64,000 nucleotides of DNA, taken from Hyphomicrobiales bacterium (lineage in GTDB: Bacteria > Pseudomonadota > Alphaproteobacteria > Rhizobiales > Rhizobiaceae). Under the pieces are notes generated by a model that was not told where the DNA came from, ran no database searches, and worked only from the letters and a program-made list of their open reading frames with translations. Within the stretch, counting starts at the first letter, position 1. Every line of letters begins with the position of its first letter. The position numbers and the translations under genes were made by a program. Positions 32,105 to 40,271 of this stretch are shown here, piece by piece. The stretch covers positions 1-64,000 of the forward strand of contig UCKS01000004.1 of NCBI GenBank assembly GCA_900473045.1. The letters are read 5' to 3'.

Positions 32105-33358
32105 GTGAATATTCTGACATCGGCTTTTCGCGCTGCCATAGGGCAGACGATCAACGTCACCAGCGCGACCGATGCGGAAATCCGCGATTTCCTGCGTGAT
32201 GGGTCTAACACATCCATCAGCGGACGTTCGATCACAGAAAATAACGCGATGAAGGTTGCCGCAGCGTATCGATGCGTCACAATCGTTTCAGGTGTAATCT
32301 CGTGGCTTCCGATGGATCTCGTTCGTCGGGAAAGCGAGAACGTCCGCAAGCCCGCCGTGGGGCACCCTTTGCGGCGCGTGCTGACGGTCCGTCCGAATGC
32401 CTGGCAGACGCCAAAAGAATTCAAGCAGCTCATGCAGGCGCACGTCATGTTGCGCGGAAACGCCGTCGCTGTGAAAGTGAAGGCGATGGGTGAGGTGGTC
32501 GCACTCCTCCCGGTTCATCCCGACCGGGTACTGATCGAACAAGAAAATAACCTGCAGATGAAATACACAGTTACGGCGGCTGATGGATCGATGAAGGTCT
32601 ATAAGTCGGCGGACGTGCTGCATTTGCGCGGCCTATCTTTGGACGGTTATCGCGGTTTGTCCGTTCTCACCCATATGCGCGAATCACTCGGTATCGCGTT
32701 GGATGGTGAAACCGCAGCAGCCACCCTCATGAAAAACGGTTCGTTCATCGATACCGTGATCAAGCATCCCGACAAGATGTCGAAAGAGGCATACGACCGC
32801 CTTAAAGACTCTTGGGAGGGGCGCAAGTCCGGCGTCGATAACACGGGCAAGACGGCAATTCTGGAGGAAGGCGCGGACCTCGTCAAAACGTCGATGTCCG
32901 CGAACGATCTTCAGTTTATCCAGTCCCGCGATTTCCAGCGATACGACATCGCTATGTTCTTCGGCGTTCCACCTCATATGATCGGTGCAACGGAAAAAAC
33001 GACCTCGTGGGGCTCGGGTATCGAGCAACAGAATATCGGTTTTGTCACCTACACGTTGAACGATTGGATTGCCGTCTGGCAAGAGGCGCTGAAGCGCGAC
33101 ACGATCAATGAACGTGATTGGGACACCCTGGACGTTCGGTTTTTCACGCAAGGTCTGCTGAAGGGCGACAGTAAGGCACAGTGGGCGGCATTCACAGCTG
33201 GTCGCCAGTGGGGCGTTTACAGCCCGAACGACGTCCGCGCGTTGCTCGATATGAACCCGCGCACCGACGCTGAAGGCGACGAATATGCCTCACCCCCAAA
33301 TCAAAACCCCGACGCGAAAACCACCGACGAACCGCCGACAAAGGATGACGAGCAATGA
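32105..33358 (+). CDS. HK97-type portal protein
   Basis: The 417-residue product has the HK97 portal sequence pattern: AAYRCVTIVSGVISWLPMDL near residue 57, HPLRRVLTVRPNAWQTPKEF, HLRGLSLDGYRGLSVLTHM, and FFGVPPHMIGATEKTTSWGS about 300. It forms the dodecameric DNA entry ring. Start is GTG 32105 or the TTG just before it at 32102; GGGGAA lies upstream. The preceding 80 bases hold several GTAACG words. Overlaps the protease gene as ATGA. Confidence 0.92.
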   Translation: MNILTSAFRAAIGQTINVTSATDAEIRDFLRDGSNTSISGRSITENNAMKVAAAYRCVTIVSGVISWLPMDLVRRESENVRKPAVGHPLRRVLTVRPNAWQTPKEFKQLMQAHVMLRGNAVAVKVKAMGEVVALLPVHPDRVLIEQENNLQMKYTVTAADGSMKVYKSADVLHLRGLSLDGYRGLSVLTHMRESLGIALDGETAAATLMKNGSFIDTVIKHPDKMSKEAYDRLKDSWEGRKSGVDNTGKTAILEEGADLVKTSMSANDLQFIQSRDFQRYDIAMFFGVPPHMIGATEKTTSWGSGIEQQNIGFVTYTLNDWIAVWQEALKRDTINERDWDTLDVRFFTQGLLKGDSKAQWAAFTAGRQWGVYSPNDVRALLDMNPRTDAEGDEYASPPNQNPDAKTTDEPPTKDDEQ

Positions 33359-34197
33359 GCCTCCTGAAGAATCTCCCAAAGGGTCGTATCATGGCGCGTC
33401 AGCCGGTCTGGTATGACCACGACGCCCCGAGCGCGGCGTTAGACGAGTGGACCGACCGTGTGTATGCCGCGGCTGCACCGGACGACACGACCATCAATAT
33501 TTATGAGCCGATCGGTGAAGACTGGTTCGGTGACGGCTTCAGCACCAACAAGCTGAACGGCATTTTGCGGAACATCGGTCCGCGCGATATCACCGTGAAC
33601 ATCAATTCACCGGGTGGTAACGTGTTCGACGGCCTGGCGATGTATGACCAGCTCCGCGAACACCCGGCAAAGGTTACGGTCCGCGTGCGGGGCATTGCGG
33701 CAAGCGCTGCCAGTGTGATTGCAATGGCCGGTGATGAAATCCAGATCGCCACAGGATCCATGATGATGGTTCATAAGGCATGGGGCGTCATCATCGGTAA
33801 CGCGGACGATTATCAGGAAGCCGTGACGGTGTTCGGTCAGATCGACCGTTCTCTTGCGTCGGTTTACGCGTCCCGTACCGGCCTGACTGACGAGAAAATC
33901 CTTGCGATGCTTGCCGGTCCGAACCGTCGCAGTGACGGCACATGGTTGACCGCGGCCGAAGCCGTCGAAATGAAGTTTGCAGATGCGGAATTCAAAGATG
34001 AAACAGACGCTGCCGCAAGTCTTCCACAGGAAAACCGTGACGCGATCGTTGCGCGCCGTCGTATTGAAACGGCTATGGCGAAAGCCGGTCTGTCGAGGAA
34101 AGAGCGCGCCGACACGTTCGCCAAAATGAACGGCCGGGACGATCGGGGCGACATTGACGACGCATTCGAAAAGATGCTGGCTGCAATGAAGGGTTAA
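33355..34197 (+). CDS. ClpP-like head maturation protease
   Basis: 280 residues, peptidase family S14. NINSPGGNVFDGLAMYDQL and RVRGIAASAASVIAMAG (catalytic Ser 117 or 120) with MMMVHKAWG (His 140) are diagnostic. It processes the capsid protein during prohead maturation. Residues about 190-280 form a helical tail that might work as scaffold. Confidence 0.92.
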   Translation: MSLLKNLPKGRIMARQPVWYDHDAPSAALDEWTDRVYAAAAPDDTTINIYEPIGEDWFGDGFSTNKLNGILRNIGPRDITVNINSPGGNVFDGLAMYDQLREHPAKVTVRVRGIAASAASVIAMAGDEIQIATGSMMMVHKAWGVIIGNADDYQEAVTVFGQIDRSLASVYASRTGLTDEKILAMLAGPNRRSDGTWLTAAEAVEMKFADAEFKDETDAAASLPQENRDAIVARRRIETAMAKAGLSRKERADTFAKMNGRDDRGDIDDAFEKMLAAMKG

Positions 34198-34209
34198 GGG
34201 GCGGCGCGT

Positions 34210-34452
34210 TCAGTAGTCGTATCGATACGACCGGTGAAAATCCGCAGGCATGACAGGAATCGTCTGGTTCATGTCATGGGTCGGCACAACTTGCCACTTA
34301 GCGCTAAAGTTTTGTGCAAACTCGAAAGCTGCCTTGAAGTTCGGGAACTCCTTCGCATTCCCGACGTCGTCGGTCGTTTTGTTGTCAAACTCTCCCTGGC
34401 TGTCATTTCTCGCATGTATGCCCGGAACCACTGTGCTGGTCAAAATATACAT
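34210..34452 (-). CDS. Minus-strand hypothetical gene inside the head operon
   Basis: 80 residues, no family recognised, with FPNFKAAFEFAQNFSAKWQV in the middle. It interrupts the plus-strand head operon between protease and capsid and has its own promoter cassette at 34453-34509, so it is expressed independently, as lysogenic conversion (moron) genes are. Ends 13 bases after the protease stop codon on the opposite strand. Confidence 0.6.
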   Translation of the reverse strand: MYILTSTVVPGIHARNDSQGEFDNKTTDDVGNAKEFPNFKAAFEFAQNFSAKWQVVPTHDMNQTIPVMPADFHRSYRYDY

Positions 34453-34509
34453 TTCATACGTCTCCGTTTCGATGTAACATTCATATTACATCACGTTACT
34501 ATCGTCAAC
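34453..34509 (-). promoter_or_regulatory. Phage promoter cassette A
   Basis: On the minus strand: TTGACG (34509-34504), 12 bases with GTAACG, TGTAATAT, GAATGTTACATCG, then AAACGGAG before the ATG at 34452. It is nearly identical to cassette B at 25701-25757 across TGTAATAYGAATGTTACATC, though 9 kb away. Confidence 0.65.
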
Positions 34510-34628
34510 ACCCTTGGATAAAATAATAACGCCACTTGTAACGACACACTGTGAATGTTACACCGTAACGAATATGACCCCGCGCGATGCAAGTCATAAG
34601 GAGATTTGATAAACCGCGAGGGTACAAA

Positions 34629-35963
34629 ATGACCATTCACAATCGCCATATGCTTTCTGCCGCATCGTTCCGCGGTATCGGCGCTGCCGGTGTCCGTGCT
34701 GAGACGCCGGAAGTCAAAGCAATGATGGAACGTTTCAACAGCACGTTCGAAGAATTCAAGAATTCCAACGATGCACGCCTGAAGGCGATCGAAGCGGGCA
34801 AGAATGACCCGGTTCAGGCCGAAAAGGTCGAGCGCATCAATGCTTCGTTGTCCGAAGTTCAGGCCGAAATCGGTCGGATGATGGAAAAATTCGCTGCAAA
34901 CGACCTTGCCGGTTCCGGCGCGTCGGCGGATATCCAGGCAGCGGCCCGCGACTTTTCCCGCACTGTCGGCCACGATGTGAGCGCCGAAGACCTTGGCAAA
35001 TACGCCAGCGGTCTCGACACATACATGCGCGTCGGCGCGGACAACCGGAAGTTCGGTGAAGTTCGCAACCTGATGGAAGTCGGCAGCGACCCTGCAGGCG
35101 GTTACACTGTCACCCCGGACCTTTCCGGCCGCATCATCAAGAAGATTTTCGAGACGTCCCCGGCACGTCAGCTTTTCAGCGTTGTGTCGATCGGCACGGA
35201 CGCGATGGAAGGTCTGATTGACCGCGACGACCTGACAACCGGGTGGGTCGGTGAAAAGCAGGCACGCCCCGAGACGGACACCCCTGAACTCGGCAAGTGG
35301 CGGATCGACGTCCACGAACAGTACGCCATGCCGAAGGTTACGCAGAAGCTGCTTGACGATTCCGGCTTCGATATCGAGACTTGGCTTTCCGGCAAGGTTG
35401 CCGACAAGTTCGCTCGTACCGAAAATTCGGCCACGTTCTCGGGCGACGGCGTCAACAAGCCGCGCGGTATCCTGACCTATGGTACAGCCGCGACCGCCGA
35501 CGCTACCCGCGCTTGGCAGGTTTTCGAACACATCGCATCGGGTAACACCGGCACGATCACCAACACCGATTTCCTTATCAACCTGGTGATGTCGCTGAAG
35601 GCCGCTTATCGCTCTGGTGCAAACTGGACGATGAACCGGAAAACGCTCGGATACATCCGCACGCTGAAGGACGGCGACGGCAACTATCTTTGGCAGCCTG
35701 ATTTCACACAACGTCAGGGCGGCGCGCTGCTCGGGTACGACATTGTGGAAGCCGAAGACATGCCGGATGCAGCGGCAAACGCTCTTTCGATCGGTTTCGG
35801 CAACTTCAAGGCCGCTTACCAGATCGTTGACCGTATGGGGATCCGCGTTCTTCGCGACCCCTACACGGAAAAGGGTTTCGTGAAGCTCTACACCACCAAG
35901 CGCATGGGCGGTGACGTGCTGGACTTCGACGCCGTCAAGTTCATGAAGTTCGCCGTTTCCTAA
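34629..35963 (+). CDS. HK97-type major capsid protein
   Basis: 444 residues. The first about 110 form a coiled-coil delta domain (MERFNSTFEEFKNSNDARLK), then the HK97 fold begins near DPAGGYTVTPDLSGRIIKKI and continues through DRDDLTTGWVGEKQARPETD to FKAAYQIVDRMGIRVLRDPY. The delta domain is probably removed by the upstream protease. The ATG at 34629 follows GAGGG; an ATG at 34587 in the same frame is less likely. A hairpin follows at 35980-35999. Confidence 0.93.
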   Translation: MTIHNRHMLSAASFRGIGAAGVRAETPEVKAMMERFNSTFEEFKNSNDARLKAIEAGKNDPVQAEKVERINASLSEVQAEIGRMMEKFAANDLAGSGASADIQAAARDFSRTVGHDVSAEDLGKYASGLDTYMRVGADNRKFGEVRNLMEVGSDPAGGYTVTPDLSGRIIKKIFETSPARQLFSVVSIGTDAMEGLIDRDDLTTGWVGEKQARPETDTPELGKWRIDVHEQYAMPKVTQKLLDDSGFDIETWLSGKVADKFARTENSATFSGDGVNKPRGILTYGTAATADATRAWQVFEHIASGNTGTITNTDFLINLVMSLKAAYRSGANWTMNRKTLGYIRTLKDGDGNYLWQPDFTQRQGGALLGYDIVEAEDMPDAAANALSIGFGNFKAAYQIVDRMGIRVLRDPYTEKGFVKLYTTKRMGGDVLDFDAVKFMKFAVS

Positions 35964-35979
35964 TCGGCCAGGCTGACCG

Positions 35980-36003
35980 GGGGCGGTTAATTCCGCCCCT
36001 TTC
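35980..36003 (+). terminator. Stem-loop after the capsid gene
   Basis: GGGGCGGTTAATTCCGCCCC (35980-35999) forms a 7-bp GC stem followed by TTTC. It is a weak terminator or mRNA 3' stabiliser for the abundant capsid message. The same stem occurs after the SSB-like gene. Confidence 0.55.
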
Positions 36004-36030
36004 GCTACTCTTTGAAAGGGAACGCCCACA

Positions 36031-36441
36031 ATGGCACCTCGTGACCTGAAAAATAACATCATCGTCAATCCGGTTCTGCATTCCGACCCGGCCGATAACA
36101 CGGCTGCTGTCGGTGTTGTGCAGGATCACCGTTCTTCGAAGTCGCACACCTATGTCATCCACGCGGGCGCGCTGGTCGATGCGGACGCGACGTTCACCGC
36201 GCTGCTTGAAGAATCGGACGCTTCCGGCTCGGGTTTCACAGCCGTGGCTGATGAATTCATGCTCGGTACCGAAGCCAACGCATCGTTTCAGTTCGACGGC
36301 GACAACACCGTGAAGACGATCGGTTACATCGGTTACAAGCGCTACACGCGCCTGACGATCACACCGGCTGGTAACGCTGGTGCCGCCTCGTTCTCGGCGG
36401 TCTGCATCGAACAGCCGAACGTTCGCGGCACGGTCAACTAA
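36031..36441 (+). CDS. Putative head decoration protein
   Basis: 136 residues, beta-rich, directly after the capsid gene. ADNTAAVGVVQDHRSSKSHT and the closing NAGAASFSAVCIEQPNVRGT resemble small cement or decoration proteins coded beside HK97-type capsids. Preceded by GAAAGGGAA at ribosome-site distance. Assignment is by position and general character. Confidence 0.6.
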   Translation: MAPRDLKNNIIVNPVLHSDPADNTAAVGVVQDHRSSKSHTYVIHAGALVDADATFTALLEESDASGSGFTAVADEFMLGTEANASFQFDGDNTVKTIGYIGYKRYTRLTITPAGNAGAASFSAVCIEQPNVRGTVN

Positions 36442-36481
36442 CCGGCCGTTCGCGGCTGTAGTTGCAACAAGGTAAATCACG

Positions 36482-36844
36482 ATGATCAAAGTTCAGATTG
36501 TGAAAGACGGCGTCAAGGGTGCGGACGATGGGGCAACCGTCCGTTCGTACCCGAAGGATGGCGGACCGGAAGGCGATGGCGTCTATTTGGTTTCTCCAGC
36601 GCTTGCCGAAGTCCTTATCGAGGCTGGCGAAGCGACGGAAATCGAGGTCAAAAAGCAGTCCGTCACGGACAAACTGAAGGCCGCGGGAAAAGGCAAGACC
36701 AAGGCAAAGACGGAAGAACCCGTTGAACCTGTCGTTCCCGAGCCCGCAGCACCGGCCGTTATTCCCGAACCGGTCCCCGAGCCAACCGCCCCGGTCGTCC
36801 CGTCGATCGGCCTGCCTGGTCTTCCGAAGTCGTCCGGCAAGTAA
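36482..36844 (+). CDS. Hypothetical protein with Pro/Glu/Ala-rich tail
   Basis: 120 residues: a small N-terminal domain (1-60), a lysine-rich stretch (KLKAAGKGKTKAKTEE) and a tail of EPVVPEPAAPAVIPEPVP-type repeats. It lies in the head-completion region; similar small proteins before head-tail connectors are common, function unknown. Confidence 0.55.
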   Translation: MIKVQIVKDGVKGADDGATVRSYPKDGGPEGDGVYLVSPALAEVLIEAGEATEIEVKKQSVTDKLKAAGKGKTKAKTEEPVEPVVPEPAAPAVIPEPVPEPTAPVVPSIGLPGLPKSSGK

Positions 36845-37402
36845 ATGAAGCCGAAGCTTATCACAGCACCCGCATCTGATCCGGTGACCTTGCAAGAGGT
36901 GAAGGAACATTTGCGGGTGACGTGGTTCACGGACGATGACACCTATATTCAGGCGCTCATCAAAGCCGCCGTGTCCCACCTGGACGGTTATCAAGGCATT
37001 CTGAATCGTTGCATTGTCGAACAGTCGTGGCAGGTAACGCGCGCCTCGTGGTGCCGTAAAATGGAGACGATTTTCACAGATACGACCGACGCCGTGATTA
37101 AATATTATGACGCGGACGGTGACGAACAGACCTTGGATGGTGCGGCGTATCAGGTGTACCCCGACTATATCCGGCTGAAGAACGATTTCGTTTTCCCCTC
37201 GATCCAGACCGACCGTGACGACCCGATTTCGATCGTCACGACCCACGGTTACGAGGTGGTTCCCGATTCCTTGCTGCTGGCGATAAAGATCCTTGTCGCG
37301 CACTGGTACCGCAACCGCGAACCGGTGACGTTCAACGGTAACCCGGCGAAAATCCCGTTCTCTGTTAACGCGCTCCTAGCTCCGCACAGGTGGGCTTTCT
37401 GA
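36845..37402 (+). CDS. gp6-like head-tail connector
   Basis: 185 residues with the phage gp6/connector pattern: TLQEVKEHLRVTWFTDDDTY, IQALIKAAVSHLDGYQGI near the N terminus and a C-terminal helix PDSLLLAIKILVAHWYRNRE. It forms the ring below the portal. ATG directly follows the previous stop; its own stop overlaps the next start. Confidence 0.82.
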   Translation: MKPKLITAPASDPVTLQEVKEHLRVTWFTDDDTYIQALIKAAVSHLDGYQGILNRCIVEQSWQVTRASWCRKMETIFTDTTDAVIKYYDADGDEQTLDGAAYQVYPDYIRLKNDFVFPSIQTDRDDPISIVTTHGYEVVPDSLLLAIKILVAHWYRNREPVTFNGNPAKIPFSVNALLAPHRWAF

Positions 37403-37761
37403 TGGCGACACAGGGAAGCATGAGCAAGATCGCCACATTCCAACGCGATACCGGCACGGTCGGCGTCGGCGGTTCGAAAGTGCGCCATTGGACGAATATC
37501 CCCGGCTTGGTGCGCGTCCCTGTCGAGTATCGACCACAGCGCGGGCGCGAACGTGTCCAGGCGGGGCGTCTTGAAGCGGCAACGGTCGGTTTCATCACGC
37601 TCCAGGCATGTGACGCGGTCCGCGGTCTGACCCCGGCTGACATCATGGTTGTGCACGAGCGCACGGGCGACGTCCCGCACCGAATCTATTCCATCGAAAA
37701 TCCAGATCAACGCGACCGCGATTATGAGCTTGTGGTTGAAAAAGGGGTACAACTCGGATGA
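37402..37761 (+). CDS. Head-tail joining (adaptor) protein
   Basis: 119 residues, of the SPP1 gp16/HK97-type head closure family by pattern (VPVEYRPQRGRERVQAGRLE, then MVVHERTGDVPHRIYSIENP and the end DYELVVEKG). It links the connector to the tail. ATG at 37402 shares its first base with the previous TGA. Confidence 0.75.
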   Translation: MATQGSMSKIATFQRDTGTVGVGGSKVRHWTNIPGLVRVPVEYRPQRGRERVQAGRLEAATVGFITLQACDAVRGLTPADIMVVHERTGDVPHRIYSIENPDQRDRDYELVVEKGVQLG

Positions 37762-38261
37762 TTACCGCTGAAATTCTCGCACGTCTGAAGATTTCCCAAA
37801 CCGGTTCGAACGATTTCGGCGGTCCGCAATTTACGCCGGTTCTCGAAACCCTGATTCAGCTCACGGACGGCTTGACGGTCAACAAGGCTGATTTGGCTTT
37901 CGTTGATGAGCGGACCGTGGCAACCGGCGCAACGGACAGCCTTGATCTGGCTGGCGTTCTTGCTGATGCGTTCGGGACGACTATCGCCGCGGCTGAAATC
38001 GTCGCACTGATGATCATCAACAAGCCGCGGACAGGGACGCCGGTCAACACCACTGATTTGACGATCGGCGGCGGCACGAATGGCGTCTTTGCCACGGCAA
38101 TGCCGTTCGTCCTGAAGCCTGGCGCGGTGTTCCTGCTTGCCGCTGGCGATGCTGCAGGCGTGAAGACGGTTACGGCGGCGACAGCGGATATTCTGGCGAT
38201 CGTCAACAGCTCGGGCGCGTCGAACAAGTACCAGATCGCGATTTTGGCCCGATCGGCGTAA
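37758..38261 (+). CDS. Structural protein of the neck or tail region, unknown type
   Basis: 167 residues, low in aromatic residues and rich in Ala/Thr/Gly, beta-rich. No family recognised; the place between head closure and gp10-like genes suggests a virion component such as a decoration or tail-tip protein. ATGA overlap with the previous gene. Confidence 0.5.
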   Translation: MITAEILARLKISQTGSNDFGGPQFTPVLETLIQLTDGLTVNKADLAFVDERTVATGATDSLDLAGVLADAFGTTIAAAEIVALMIINKPRTGTPVNTTDLTIGGGTNGVFATAMPFVLKPGAVFLLAAGDAAGVKTVTAATADILAIVNSSGASNKYQIAILARSA

Positions 38262-38264
38262 CGC

Positions 38265-38729
38265 ATGGTCAAGGGTGTTGCCGAACTCCAGAAGAAACTG
38301 ACCGTCGTTTTCCCCGCGCTTGTAAAGAAGCGGATCGAGGAATCCATGAAAGTGGCAATTCAGGACGTGGTCACGGAAATGGAGAACAGCGCACCCGTGT
38401 ATGCCGGTCCCGAAATCCGGCGTTCGGATGGCAGTCCCATTCGACCCCGCGCGCTGCGTGACAGTATCGGGTGGAAGTGGGGCGACCCACCGAAAGGCTC
38501 GATTTCCTTCGGATCCGTGCAAACGGGTTTGGCCGGGGAAGGCGTCACGAAAATATCGATCTACGCGGGCGACAAAGAGGCGTTTTACGCCCGTTGGGTC
38601 GAATACGGTACAAGAAAATGGAAGGGGAACCCCTTCTTTTATCGTACCTGGCGCAACCATCGCAGCCGCGTGCGGGGTCGTATTACCCGAGCAATCCGCA
38701 AGGCAATTAAGGAAATGGGACCGGTATGA
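38265..38729 (+). CDS. HK97 gp10-like tail component
   Basis: 154 residues. Helical N terminus (VKKRIEESMKVAIQDVVTEM), then the gp10-like beta region with GDKEAFYARWVEYGTRKWKG, the typical WVEYGT motif of this family, which sits at the tail-completion interface. Confidence 0.82.
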   Translation: MVKGVAELQKKLTVVFPALVKKRIEESMKVAIQDVVTEMENSAPVYAGPEIRRSDGSPIRPRALRDSIGWKWGDPPKGSISFGSVQTGLAGEGVTKISIYAGDKEAFYARWVEYGTRKWKGNPFFYRTWRNHRSRVRGRITRAIRKAIKEMGPV

Positions 38730-39124
38730 CGCCGTCGCTTGACCTCCAGGATATGATTTACCGCCGTCTGACGTCGGATCCGACGATTACGTGGCTCGTG
38801 TTCGATGAAGCACCGGCACAGCAACCCATGCCGTTTATCGAATTCGGACCAGAAGACGTTCAGGAAGACGATGACGAGTGCATCACCGGCACGAACCACC
38901 AAGTTCAAATCGACCTCTTTCACAGTCAGTCCGGAAAAGCCGAAATCAAGGAAATGATGGGTATTGTGAAACGTTCGTTGCATAACTATCCGGGGGAATT
39001 GACGGACAACGCGTTACATTCTATTCGATTTGTACGCAGTACCGTGTTAAAAGAACCGGATGGAATTAATTATCACGGTGTTGTGCAGTTTGAAGCGCTT
39101 GTAGAGGAACCTACGCCCGAATGA
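38726..39124 (+). CDS. DUF3168-like tail completion protein
   Basis: 132 residues, small alpha/beta protein: LQDMIYRRLTSDPTITWLVF at the start, FIEFGPEDVQEDDDECITGT and HQVQIDLFHSQSGKAEIKEM. This pattern matches tail-terminator proteins of the DUF3168 type. Four-base overlaps with both neighbours. Confidence 0.78.
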   Translation: MTPSLDLQDMIYRRLTSDPTITWLVFDEAPAQQPMPFIEFGPEDVQEDDDECITGTNHQVQIDLFHSQSGKAEIKEMMGIVKRSLHNYPGELTDNALHSIRFVRSTVLKEPDGINYHGVVQFEALVEEPTPE

Positions 39125-39303
39125 AGGCAGTGTTTCACGAGCGTTTCGAGTTCGACCGCCGACCAGCGCAAGCGATTGCGTTTGTCGTGCAGCCGTCCAG
39201 TGAACCACAGAATTTGCCGCACGACGTTGTGGAAGCGGCTGTTAAAGCAGGGAAAGCAACGACATGGCAATCAAAGCGGCAACCGAAAAATATGAAGAAA
39301 TGA
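39121..39303 (+). CDS. Hypothetical 60-residue protein overlapping the tail tube gene
   Basis: Starts within the previous stop codon and ends 40 bases inside the tail tube gene in another frame. RPAQAIAFVVQPSSEPQNLP suggests a small folded unit. Genuine on account of coupling, but role unknown. Confidence 0.45.
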   Translation: MKAVFHERFEFDRRPAQAIAFVVQPSSEPQNLPHDVVEAAVKAGKATTWQSKRQPKNMKK

Positions 39304-39719
39304 TTCTTGACGTCGAGGTTGACCCGATCGGGTCGCCTGGCGTCTATCTCCCTCTTTGCGGAATTACAGACGTCACAGTTACGCGCACTGCGAACGTTGA
39401 CGAGACGGAAGTTCCGTATTGCGATGATGAATCGCTGCCGGTCTCTGTCGAGGTTGCTGTACGGTCAATCACCGTCACGATTGATGGTACCGGCGTATGG
39501 GCCGCACAGTCCAACAAGGCAATGTTCGACTGGTTCTATTCCGGTAAGACCAAGAACATCCGCGTACGGAACACGGCTGCATTGTCAGGCGACCCGGAAA
39601 CGGAAGCCGGTCCCGCGCTGCTGACGTCTGTGGTTGACGCCCGCACCAAGGGGCAGAAGGTGACGCGCGAAATCGCTATCCGTTTCGACGGTGTGCCGAC
39701 CGCCACGAACAAGGCGTAA
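39264..39719 (+). CDS. Major tail tube protein
   Basis: 151 residues with the phage tail tube fold pattern: YLPLCGITDVTVTRTANVDE, VAVRSITVTIDGTGVWAAQS, MFDWFYSGKTKNIRVRN. It polymerises into the non-contractile tail tube, consistent with a siphovirus. Preceded by AAAGCAGGGAAAG. Confidence 0.8.
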   Translation: MAIKAATEKYEEMILDVEVDPIGSPGVYLPLCGITDVTVTRTANVDETEVPYCDDESLPVSVEVAVRSITVTIDGTGVWAAQSNKAMFDWFYSGKTKNIRVRNTAALSGDPETEAGPALLTSVVDARTKGQKVTREIAIRFDGVPTATNKA

Positions 39720-39722
39720 CGC

Positions 39723-40085
39723 ATGTACGTTTGGGAAGGCGGGGAACACCCGTTCCGGCTCGGTATCGGTGAATTGCGGGCTTTGCAGTCTGCGACCGGT
39801 GTCGGGCCGCTTTTTTTGCTCGGCCGTATCACCGGGTCACAGTGGTTCGTTGACGATATCGTTGACACGGTGCGGCTCGGGCTGGTCGGCGGGGGTATGA
39901 CGCCGGAAGCGGCTAAAAAGCTGACCGACAAGGTTTTCACCGACAACACCCCAGCACTGTATCGGAACATGTTGCTTGCGACACGGGTATTGCGTGACGC
40001 CGTCATGGGTGAGCCCGATGATCCGACTGGAGAAGATGAATCGGGGGAGTCCCAAGCGGGGAGCGTGACGAATTCGGTCGTATAA
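39723..40085 (+). CDS. Tail assembly chaperone, GTA gp10-like
   Basis: 120 residues: FRLGIGELRALQSATGVGPL and the helix LYRNMLLATRVLRDAVMG resemble the gp10 protein of gene transfer agents, which sits between tail tube and tape measure. The C terminus is acidic and ends SVTNSVV. A -1 frame opens at 40040 beneath its end and continues to 40270, giving a possible G/GT-type frameshift extension. Confidence 0.72.
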   Translation: MYVWEGGEHPFRLGIGELRALQSATGVGPLFLLGRITGSQWFVDDIVDTVRLGLVGGGMTPEAAKKLTDKVFTDNTPALYRNMLLATRVLRDAVMGEPDDPTGEDESGESQAGSVTNSVV

Positions 40086-40270
40086 AGTGGTCACACTTTT
40101 ACGCTGCCGGTCAGGCAATGGGTTTCGCTCCCCGCGTTGTTGATAGCATGTCACTGTGGGAATTTAACGCTTGTTACGACGGTTGGAAAACTGTTAACGG
40201 TGTTAAATCGAAACGTAACGCTACAATTAGCGACGAACGTTTGTCCGAAATGGGCATTGTAGGTTTCTGA
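40040..40270 (+). CDS. Frameshift extension or second tail chaperone
   Basis: In the -1 frame relative to the chaperone gene the sequence is open from 40040 to TGA at 40268-40270. It encodes WSHFYAAGQAMGFAPRVVDS and SLWEFNACYDGW, typical of the small TIGR02216/GT-type tail chaperone domains. No strong start is near its beginning, while runs of G (GGGGG at 40043-40047, GGGG at 40058-40061) could allow slippage from the upstream frame. The ATG at 40117 is an alternative start for a separate small protein. Confidence 0.6.
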   Translation: MGGVPSGERDEFGRIKWSHFYAAGQAMGFAPRVVDSMSLWEFNACYDGWKTVNGVKSKRNATISDERLSEMGIVGF

Positions 40271-40271
40271 C

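Noticed and set aside
34491..36101. Minus-strand open frame of 536 codons opposite the capsid gene
   Set aside because: Antisense shadow of the HK97-type capsid gene; the product has no recognisable domain and would include the promoter cassette and the hairpin region.
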